Shown here piece after piece: positions 20,858-31,300 of a stretch of 64,000 nucleotides of DNA (the stretch's first letter is position 1; each line of letters begins with the position of its first letter). The stretch is from contig OZ020246.1 in assembly GCA_963971285.1 (NCBI GenBank), forward strand, positions 22,504,455-22,568,454, read 5' to 3'. The notes under the pieces are model-generated. The model saw only the letters and a list, made by a program, of their open reading frames with translations, was not told the DNA's origin and ran no database searches. Origin of the DNA: Astropecten irregularis. Taxonomy: Eukaryota; Echinodermata; Asteroidea; Paxillosida; Astropectinidae. The position numbers and the translations under genes are program-made.

Positions 20858-21735
20858 ATGAGGAACTGCAATATCTACATGAGCAGAGGAGGGGCAGCAC
20901 TATGGCTAATGCTTTCAAATTTCATAGAACAAAATGGGTCCATGTTTGTAAAACTGGAGTGGGATTTCTGACTTCAAATTCAAAACAATCCAGCTTCATT
21001 AATTTCAGTGACCTGTATGAATCTACATGTATGTGATCCATTGTAATTTCAAGATTGTAGGGAGAGAAACTATAATACTGGTCGGGAACTGCCACTGAAA
21101 AGCCAGGCCAGGCTTGGCCTGGGCTTTGATACTTCGGCTCTGCAACTTCTGTAATCCAACTCTGGTCATGGGCAATACACTCTATCCGTTTGAAGCTGGA
21201 TAATGGCAACACGTCAGACTTGATGTGGGCAGGACTTCAGTCTAGCTATGCTATCCAGTGGCCTGGCTTGATTGATTTGAAGCAGCTCTACTGTGGTAAA
21301 GTTCATGGGCTGATGTAACAAAGGTTTCACGCCCGAACCTGGACAGGCTTTTCAATAGCTAGGTATGACCAGTATTCAAGTTTCACTCTCTTTATAGTCC
21401 AAATGAAATATCTACCCCAGTACCCTCTGGGCACTATGTTGCTTCCCTCCTACAACCCTTACCACCAAGAATGCACACTTGTCCATTACAATATACAAAA
21501 TACACCTGTTCCACCACACTGAATATTAGGGTGGTAAAATCAAAGTTAAATAATACATTAATAATAATTCGTTGATAAAATTACAAGCCTTCAATTAAAT
21601 TATTGTAAAAATGTTTTCGGCACAACAATCAACTGTTTAATAATTACCATAGGTGACAATAAATGTCCGAGACCGAGTCTAACAATGTTTATAATCACAA
21701 TGATCCATTTAGAAATGTTGGAAACTTAGGATCTT

Positions 21736-21961
21736 GGGGCCTTTTCCAAACCATGGCTGAGGCTCCAGCTCCGGCTCCATTTCATGAATCCATTCTAAAA
21801 TAACGGGTATCAAAATAGAGGCCTTTAGTTGTGATTCAGAAGTAGATTCTCTGGTTTGAAAAAGAAAACAGAACTTCAGCTTCAATAAAAGACTACAAGT
21901 CTACAAGCTATTTGTTCAGACAGAGACGAAGCCGGAGCCTGAGCTGTTTGGAAAAGGCCCC
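21736..21961. mobile_element. GGGGCCTTTTCCAAAC MITE
   Basis: The termini GGGGCCTTTTCCAAAC and GTTTGGAAAAGGCCCC are exact inverses, with CCAGCTCCGGCTCC and GAAGCCGGAGCCTGAGC inside. No protein is encoded. The target duplication is unclear. Confidence 0.7.
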
Positions 21962-22342
21962 TAGTCTGACTTTGAATCCATTTCAAATCAGTAGATCTAA
22001 ATCAAAAAGCTGCAAATTTTGGCTACATTTAGAACTGCAGGTGGGTAAGTTTTCTTACATCGATCATGATAGTGTTCATTCATGTAGAAACCAGATGGCT
22101 GCGTGGTGGCTTGGCTTGAGCAGGGTTTACAGTGGACATACTGGTACATGCACTACCCACTGTGATGACAATGTAACCAAAATGTATGCAATACTGTACT
22201 GCATGCTCTCGAAATTGCACAAATTTGTGGTCCCTATCTAACTTTTTAGATACATGTACATGAGTCTTTCTGAAGTGCAATACATGGATTTTATATCATA
22301 ATTTGAATAGATTTCGTTGACTGCACATATAATGCCCATCCA

Positions 22343-24737
22343 TCAGTCAGTTTTCTTCTCCGCTCCAGTCTTGATTTCTGTCGAACTCCCGTTTGATGTC
22401 GTTGTTTCACTTTCACAAGAAGTCTGAAAGAAAGACAGTAAAAAATTGATTTCAAGCTCTACACAAAATGAGAATAAAGAAACTATTTTCCAGGAACTTG
22501 TCAAAATGTGAATTCATTTTTTTTTTCATGTTTTCTTATCAATTGATTAGTGTCAATTATAGGCGAATATTTACAAGAAATCCAATTCAATCCAATAATG
22601 CTTTCATACAGATACAGCAATCCATTTTCTGGCAAAAGTCTACTTCATTTTGATTAAAATGAGAATATTGCTGGCAGTAATGAAATTTTTAATTATCGAT
22701 TCACATTATAATTTAATTCAAAGAGCATCAAGTAATACAGAAGGTAGATGTACTATGTAGCCATATAGGATTTAGCACAAATGTACTGTCTTAAACAGCA
22801 ATAAAACAAAGGAAATTGATGCTGGTAGGCCATTGCAACAGAGACTGTGGTCTTTAGTTTTAGACAGACCTGACAGACACAGGGCAAGTTCCATCAGCAA
22901 AAGGGTACATGTAGGCCTATATATTAGGGCTGTGCATTCACAGGTAATTTTGGACCCGAGTACCCTTTGCCCAAACGGGCGGGTACCCGGGTACCCGCGA
23001 TATAATATAAAACATAAGAAATTAAGAACCCGGAAGTATGTTGCGTAATGGCCGTCGGTGAGTACCGTATCGGGGCTCCGAGCCAGGCGTACTAAAAAAT
23101 TACCAGACCTTCCCCAAAACACCCCGACCTTTAGCGGATTTCGGCTTTTTTTAGGGGTGCCGAATTTTAGTTTACGCTATTTCTACCGACATGACAGGCC
23201 AAGCAAAAGTTAGCGTGATCTTTTTTCCGACATCGAACACCGACATCAAACACGATGTATGCATTGTCAGGGTTGTTATTTCGTTGCGTGTTCCCCGTAA
23301 AATATTCTGACCACCTCGTAAATCGCATTTTCCTGATCAGCAAAATCTTACTTGAATTTCAGTCGGTAATTTTGTCCAGTTGGCCAATTAGAAGAAACAC
23401 ACTTTTCACGTACATGTGCTAGATCTTAAGAAATAACGTGAGAAAAATTACTAGGGCGACAAACGCATTATTAAGACGTAATCACGATGCATTGTGCACA
23501 TGGTCAGCATGGTAATCCCGAATGTTCCATGGCTGGTATCCGCCCCACACACGGCCACGCGTAATATTACACGATGTCAAAACAACGTGCACCAGTCTCG
23601 ACCACGTGTGGGCAGGAAGACTACATACTGTATACACCGTACGTACTGTGTGTGTGCATGGTGTAGGCTCGGTCGGTTCCGATGGTCTGCCGTACGCGGT
23701 AGCATTTTTGGTCGGTACATGTAGGCCTACATCGCGGCCGGGGTGCGTCGCGTTGTCGGGTACCGTAGATCGCGGCCGGACTGCGTCGATAATTGTGGCT
23801 CGCTGCCGGCTTCGGTACAGATTTGCGGGAAATAATCTGCTTTTGACATTGCAAAAAACTACCAATTTTGCAGGTCAGTGATGTATTATATGAAAAAGGG
23901 CATGGTTGTTATTTTTTTTACGGGTAATAGAATCGAAAAAATGGAGCCGGGTACTCGATGGTTTCGGTCGGTTTTCGAGTACCCGGGTAGAACGCACAGC
24001 CCTACTATATATACAAGTGAATCTGACACATCCACTACTCCACTAGCCAAGGGGCAACTGCCATTTTGTACTCTGTGATGTTGTTGCACAGAGTGACACA
24101 GATTTCAAAGATTCATATGAGATTGGTGTAGGCCTAGTTAGTAGTTGTGATGTTCGTAACCCTTGGTCTGACATGGGGACTGGGACCTGTGATGATCATA
24201 TAAACAGTTGGTCTGACATGGGGACTGGGACCTTAGATCCCAGTCCCCACTTCGGGCCTGTTTGTTTAATGCACAGGATCCCAGATCTGCGGATCCACGT
24301 CCTATGCAGGGTACGCTAAAATGGGATCCGGATCAGCAGGATTTGTGATCTTCTAGTTCTACGTTAAACAAACAGGCCCCAAGGGTTATGATAATCACAA
24401 CTAGTAGTGGCGTAGGCCTAGTCGTACTTGTAACTGTGAGTACAGTTAAAGTACCTACCCTCCTGAAATACAAATGGAAATGCACCGAGGCTAAAAAATG
24501 TAATGAGTTCATTGAGTTATTCCAATATCAATTATTATTAATAAATACCTTCTTTTCTGAATGTTTCTCTGATGAGCTCTCCTGTGGTGGTGGTCCACCG
24601 TAATTTTCCAACTTCTCTGCTTTACCACTGAACCAGCTCTTGATCTTGGCGGGCATCAGAGGCATGATATACGGCTGGAGAAACCGGTGGAACACCCACA
24701 GCAAAATGGGTATCACGATGCACGGAACACAAACCAT
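22343..24737 (-). CDS. C18orf32: C18orf32 / UPF0729 homologue
   Basis: Two exons on the minus strand, 24737-24549 and 22423-22343 (TGA), give an 89-residue protein (human 76). The N-terminus MVCVPCIVIPILLWVFHRFL, then QPYIMPL, matches the family hallmark of a Cys-containing hydrophobic segment; the C-terminus STEIKTGAEKKTD resembles the human TEICDKKKD ending. The donor is GTATTT and the acceptor CTTTCTTTCAG, joining in phase 0. The human protein is a small ER/lipid-droplet-associated membrane protein with a reported link to NF-kB signalling; its molecular role is poorly known. The middle part (about residues 35-60) is less conserved and Ser/Glu/Lys-rich. The intron of 2,125 bp carries a hAT-type element and a Harbinger-like MITE. 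The gene is divergent from DAP3. Confidence 0.85.
22925..24004. mobile_element. Non-autonomous hAT-type element, 1,080 bp
   Basis: The termini TAGGGCTGTGCATTC and GAACGCACAGCCCTA are inverted repeats with the TAGGGNTGTGC form common in hAT elements, and an exact 8-bp duplication CTATATAT flanks them (22917-22924 and 24005-24012). Subterminal GGGTACCCGGGTACCCGCG and GAGTACCCGGGT words repeat the same theme. The interior is more CpG-rich than its surroundings, and I see no transposase frame. It lies inside the C18orf32 intron. Confidence 0.88.
24254..24379. mobile_element. PIF/Harbinger-like MITE, 126 bp
   Basis: The ends GGGCCTGTTTGTTTAATGCA and TTAAACAAACAGGCCC are inverted, with GGATCC words inside. 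This is the uninterrupted version of the element at 12397-12877. A clear target duplication is not seen. It lies in the C18orf32 intron. Confidence 0.75.
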
Positions 24738-25317
24738 GATGATCTCGTTCAGTTGACGGTGATTTTGTCCGAACTCAAATGCTAATGGATTTCAGACGAT
24801 TCTGGTTTGAAATCACTTCAAGACTGGCACTGGTTTTTCAATCAGTACTGAGTTAAAATGAAGGCAATGCGACTGTTCAACGAATAACAATCAATGATCA
24901 TAAATTGTCGCAATCTGACGAGTGATTGATGAAAATCATGAAATGACAATTTCTGTACGCGCACAATGTACACGTATGTTTACATCAAAATAGTCGGGTT
25001 TTTAATGTGCAATATCTATACGCAGAGAAGTGTAGGAACTATACGTCATCCATCGGTACAAAAAAATGCTAAGCATGAACATTTCTTGCTTGGAAAAAAA
25101 GGATTTCAAAGAAAAAAATACTCGCCATACTTTTATGCTAAGCAAACAAAATTCAACCTGAGGTAGCAATCAATACATCTACAGGGTGAAATTTTACTCG
25201 CGAGCATTATTATTACGAGCCAGTTAATTATAATCCTGGGATTGCTAAGCAATTTCGTTTGCGCTTAGCAGCTCCGTGACCTCTGATTCAAGCAAGTAAG
25301 CTCAAACTCAAAGAAAG
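24738..25317. promoter_or_regulatory. Bidirectional promoter region, C18orf32 / DAP3
   Basis: About 580 bp separate the two divergent start codons. The DAP3 start lies in AAGATGGCGGCGCCC, a YY1-like motif common just downstream of TATA-less housekeeping starts. There is no obvious TATA box at the expected place for either gene. It is called a shared promoter from geometry only. Confidence 0.55.
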
Positions 25318-28300
25318 ATGGCGGCGCCCATGAAATTTCTCAGTTGTGCTTCACTCACGTGTAACGGTAAAAAAAAACAATCATGTGTAAAGAAATTCTG
25401 TTGAATGTTAGGAGTTTGTTTCATGTGTTATTCGCATTTTGCTGTAGTTATGTTACGGCGATTGTAAAGTTCGGGACCCTGTGGTTTTTATCACACGCCG
25501 GAACGACCGTGGTTCTGATGCTGTGGACTAGGGCTACTTCTAGATTTAGAAGGCTACTCCGTGAGCCTTCTAGCACTCTTACTTTTCGGGGTGCCGTAAC
25601 GCTATGGGTTTTGAAAACAACAATTGATAGATGAAATTTTGGTGAAACATTGCAGCACCTACCGCCACTCCTAGATCGTGAATTCCCCTGAATTATTTTT
25701 TTTCTTGATCCTCATACATCCGTTATGCTTGTGCAGTCTCATTTTTGCTATTGATCCACAACTTTTCGAGAAAAAATTCGACTTTCTGTGCCACTCCACT
25801 TCAGGAAAGATTTCTAATTTCGAGTTCATTCATAAATTTTATAGTATGGGCAAAAGCATTATTGTATAGGGGTGTGCTTATTGAAGGAGACATGAAAATC
25901 ACGTATGCCACATGCACACCACACAGTAAGTGGGAGCCAGCCTCAATAAAAAAGATAAAGCTTCAACAACTGGTATCCACGTACATGCAGACCCATTTCA
26001 ATGCATGCAGCAACCGGGGAACCAGTGAAGTCAAGTTGCACCCCTTCAGAAAATGGTAGATCCAATAATGCGCATGCGGACTAGACCACTTCAAGCAGCA
26101 GGTTAACATCGGACATTTCGGCAAGCGGAGTGACACAGAAAGTCGAATTTTTTCTCGAAAAGTTGTGGATCAATTACAAAAATGAGACTGCACAAGCATA
26201 ACCGATGTATGAGGATCAGGAAAAAAAATATTTCAGGGGAATTCACGATCTAGGAGTGGCGGTAGGTGCTGCAATGTTTCACCAAAATTTCATCTATCAA
26301 TTGTTGTTTTCAAAACCCATAGCGTTACGGCACACCGAAAAGTAAGAGTGCTAGAAGGCTCACGGAGTAGCCTTCTAAATCTAGAAGTAGACTAGGGCCT
26401 ACTTGGTGTGGAGCCTGTCTGTTGTGCCTGTGCTGTGTCTGTGTGCACTGTGCAATGTGGCCTGTCCCCTGTGTATAAACAACATACACAGGCATGTCAG
26501 GGACCGGTCCCGAACTTTACAATCGCCGGAAGGGTAACGTTTATTTTGCCGGCACCGGCAATTTGTCTGATCTTTGTACCCCGAGATCAAAACAGTTTTC
26601 GAATTTTGGTCTTTGTTTTACTAATGACAAAAATGTTTGATTAAATGACGACAAAGTTTCAGAGACATCACAGATTGGTTTGAAAATTGCTCCATCTCTT
26701 CTCCGAATGTCAAGGATGAAATGCAGCTTATTTGTTTGTGCTCACGAGCCTCATGATCTTTCTGTGTGATATAAATCTTTGTTTTTCGTTGGAAATCCAG
26801 ACGATCATTTCAGACTTTTTCGGATCGTCCGCCATCTTGTGTGGTTCTCAGCAACACACACGTGACTTTATGCTTGTTTCTAATTGGGGGAGAGCCAGAC
26901 CAAGATGGCCGACGATCCGAAAAGATCATGAGTATAGCATGTTGCTTCTTCTTAAATTAACATTTTATTATAATCTGCATTTCATGATTCTAGGAATGGG
27001 TTGGCAGAGAAATCTCCCAAGATTATTTAGGGTGAGTAGTAATACTTTAAAATGTAAATGATAGGCCTCAAAGGATTCCGAACATTGATTTGTGAAAATT
27101 AGGACATTTGAAAGAACCCAAACTGTGGTAAAGAGGCCTTCTTGAAGGTATTACATTTCTCTTACCTAAGCCCTTTACGTAAACAAAATGTTTACAGTTA
27201 AGCCTACGGATTCAATATTGACATGCCATTAATTTAACGACACTTGTACAAAGTTTACTTGTGTTTATCTAAGTGACATTCGTGTATGTACCGGTACCGG
27301 TACATGTATGCATACATGACATTTTATTCACGTTATATTCTTGCACAAGATCAGTATGAGTTTTGTCCGTTTTGCTTATCAAATCAAATTGACCTTTTTT
27401 TTAGTAACATTATATTGTTTAACTGTAAAATTTAGTTTGAAGTTCTAGTGATATTGAGGATGTTTGTTTCTTTTCTCTGCATTTTTGTTCAACAGCAATG
27501 CTTCAGGCAGCTTTCAGTAACAGGAAGGAGACCAGATGCCACCTCCACCGTTGCAAGCCAAGATTCCACCAGAGATTTCATCAGGACTACTGAAGATTCA
27601 CCAGTAAGACATCTACCTCATATGGGCAATTCACAATACGCATTAATGTATGCCACCATATTGCACATGGATGTCTAAAATTGGCATGGCCATTCTTGCA
27701 TCTGTTTACATTTACGCAATATTTGTATGTGACTGTCATTAATTTTGTAGCATACCGATACAGAAATCTTCACAGATTTTACCTATAACTTACAAGGTAA
27801 AAAAGATGATTGTAGAAACATACCATTAAAATATTTCTGCCTGAAATGGTGTATGTATCCAGAAAAGAAAGAGTAAAACCAATGACCAAAAGCAATTTTG
27901 ATTTTTTTACCCTAACCCCCTAGGATGTGTGCAAAGTCATAAAAATAACAGTGAAAAGATCAAAAAATACTGTGGGTGTTTTTCACTGTTTTCTCAAAAA
28001 GTGGGCATCACATGCGACTGAAATTTTCACAGATGACTATTACTGTATCTTCCTTGATATGTTTGACCATGAATCTGCATTTCTTTGACAAAAACCAAAG
28101 TATGATATTACCTTTAATATGCGACAAATGTTTTTGCTATTTTGACTACAGGCTAACCATGGTCTGCAACATGTGGGCCAGTACTACACCATCCCCATGA
28201 ATGAGGTCAAGACGATCTTACCTGTTGGTTATTCATCAAGATGGGAACAAATGGTAGGTTGAATTCTGGTGGCCCTGTCACTCAGCGCCCGCCCAATGGA

Positions 28301-31300
28301 CCCTTTCACGGATAGACAGGAACTGTGCAGTGAAAGTGTGGGACAGTATATGCGATCACATTTTGTACAAAATTCCATGTGCCGGACATCTGCAAAAGGA
28401 CTGTCATGTTTGTATTTGTTACAAACTATTTACGTTGACACATTACTTTTATGCACTATTTATTAGTCTGTTCATTACAACGGACTATGGTTGATCTATC
28501 AGTGAACTGTGTTTAACCTCATCAATGAGATGATGACACACATTTGACCCCATCAATGACCCACAGTTGACTCCCATTGATCAACAACCTCTGGTCGGAT
28601 TTGATTCACCCCGTTGACCTCAGATAGCTCGGTGGCCTAGCGGTATGGCATCTGCACTAGTAAGCAGGAGGTCGTGAGTTCAAATCCAACCTGAGCAAGT
28701 GCATATTTTTTCATGTGCACTCAACAAGCACCGAGTATGCAGTTCTCATCCAAGTCGGTGAAGGGCAAGCCTAATTTGCTTATCTATGTTCCGACCAAAA
28801 TCATTATATTCATAACCTCTGGTCAACATCCCATCAATGATACATGTACTGTGCTTGCTTAATCCATCACTGAACGTCCCAGACTCTAATTCTTAAGTCC
28901 TGGCAAACTTACATTATGTGTAAAATGTTGAAATGTAAGACTGCAAGTCACAGATAATAGCAGCATCCATTGAAATTAATTGGGTAGGATTTGCTGGATT
29001 GCTATATTCCCTGTCGTCCTTTAGATCAGTCCGTTCCAGGAGGCATCCATTATGGTCAGACAGCCAGCCGTAGAGGTCATTGACTACCTCAAGAGGACAG
29101 AGTTTGACCATCCACCTGTTCGTTATGTCCTGTATGGCTGTAGGGGTAGTGGTAAGACCATGACCCTGTGTCATGTGATCCACTACTGTCATAGTCAAGG
29201 CTGGCTCATCGTCCATGTGCCATGTGGTGAGTTTAAAATGTTAAATCCACAGATTTAGCTGAAAGTCGGATACCAGTGTATAAACTCTATAAACCCACTT
29301 CCATGCAAAAGTTTACCACACATGATTTCACTGTGGTAAGTGTGGTAATGTGACTCCCTTAATACACCACTGTGTGGTTTTCATGGTAATGTGTGGTTTA
29401 TGAAGCAGTGGTTCCCCTGGTGTGGTAATGTGTGGTAATGTGTAGTAAGCAGCCCTTGCCTTGCATGATAGGTGCAGAGGGTAAGGAACTTTTAATATGC
29501 AGTTTATATGAGTAAGGATTTGAAACATTGTTCAATTTCAGTCTAAAAGCTTGTAAACCACTCATACATTTGGATTATCTATTAAAGTCTACTGTGCATA
29601 ATGTGCTTTTGACCAGTTTGCAAACTGGAATCTCTGCAGAAGATTCTACCATTAATGATTTCAGGTTTTGTGGTTAGTTTGCTCACTGAATGATTCTTTT
29701 TTAATTGAATTATTTGTTTCAGCTAATTCATGGAATGCCAAAGGTCGGTTTGACTACATTGACTCCAGCAGTCACGAGGGAATGTACGATCGGCCAGGAT
29801 TCTCTACAGATTGGCTCAAGCAATTCAGGGCAAGGAATGAGAATTTCCTGAAAGAGGCAAGTCCTTTTGAGTTTACCGGAACACATTTGGAGTTAGGAGG
29901 GCCTGACGCGTTTCAGGATCTTCAATAAAGATCCTGCTAGGATCAAAACGCATCAGGCCCTCCTAACTCCAAGCATTTTGTAAATTTCAGGTAATTATTT
30001 TGGCTGATGGGCAGTTTGCAGTTTTACTTGTATGGAACTAATTTTTGGCAGTGTGTTTACGACTGCACTACTAACATTAAACAGAAATTGTCATAGGTTC
30101 AAATCCAAACTAGCAGCCTGTATGGCTTCATCAGTGTATGGATCGGATGCGAATCGTACCGTGTTAAAACGAATACCTTACCTGGAATTGTTACTCATTT
30201 AATTATGGTCAATTAAGTGATACTAGAGCATCTGTGCTATTTGTCCATATGTTTGACAAACATTGTTTGTTGCCTCATTGGGAAAATAGGATTATTCTTC
30301 CGAACCTTCACAGATATTCCAAAATCAATTTGGAGAAATTTTAAGGACATTACAGCCTAAGGCACTAAAGGTTCACGTGGAGCTTGCTGCCATAACTTGG
30401 GTCTGATTCTGAAGCTGATATGCACCAAGTGGATAGTGCACGTGATGATGGAGTTGGGTTGAAATGAAAGGCTACTGACTGAAACTATTCAAGGGTGCTT
30501 AGAGTCAATCTGCATTGATAATGATTGAAAAGTGCTAATAATGCCTCTGTTCCTTTTTGATCCACAGTTGGTGACAAGTCAGAGTTATGTGTGGAGCAAG
30601 CGAGAATCAACTGAAAAGGGACAGCCCCTTCTTGCTGTGGTCGAGCAGGTTAGTGCATTTGAGGTTAATATAAAGTCATCAGCTTCACATATTTTTATGG
30701 ATGCCTAAATTTCCATTGAGTGTCTTTATTGAATGTCACTATGAGGTCTCCTGATGAGGACTAGAGCAGACTAGTCGAAAAGTTGAGACCTAATTGCGAG
30801 AAGTGCGAACGATATAGAAGTGCGAACGATAATGGTGTTTCCGAAAACCGATCCACATATCACTATGAGGTGTCTTTATTTGTTGACTTTTTATTGGACG
30901 CCACCAGGGTGTGTCAAGACCCAAGAATGCAGGTGATGCCATCGGGGTCATCTTGAAGGAGCTACAGCTTCAGAGCTCAAGTGGAGCTTTCAAGATGCTG
31001 TACGTAGTCAAGGCAGTCAACGGCTTCTTTGCCGACAAGACCTGCGTCCGAAAACCCGGAGGATATGTTGTAAGTGTACACATTTCAGGCATAGGGCCAT
31101 TTCCCAGAACAGCTACAGTAAATGTCCATGTGTACAATTGGTTTGGGAAATGGAAATTGCACATAACAACTGCACTATTAAGAAAAAAATTATTATTTAG
31201 CCATTTCTGGATGCCAACAGTTCCAATGACTTGTGCACTGAAATACACCATCTCTTTTTGTTCCTTGAAAAGTGAACAAAAAACATTGACCAGAGCAAGA

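Larger units (their letters stand above)
16531..22342. other. Intergenic region between the ZIP gene and C18orf32
   Basis: AT-rich DNA following the ZIP stop (probable 3' UTR at first), with a family-B tRNA-like element (18205-18320), a 209-bp direct duplication (18581-18994) and several MITEs (19759-20250, 20702-20857, 21736-21961). A splice-like acceptor near 19059 precedes an open stretch (NTALKNVYATHTSPLFF), but no family is recognised and no donor partner is convincing. Confidence 0.6.

Noticed and set aside
23482..23881. Overlapping open frames on both strands at 23.5-23.9 kb
   Set aside because: They lie inside the hAT-type element in CpG-rich DNA; no transposase motif can be read.
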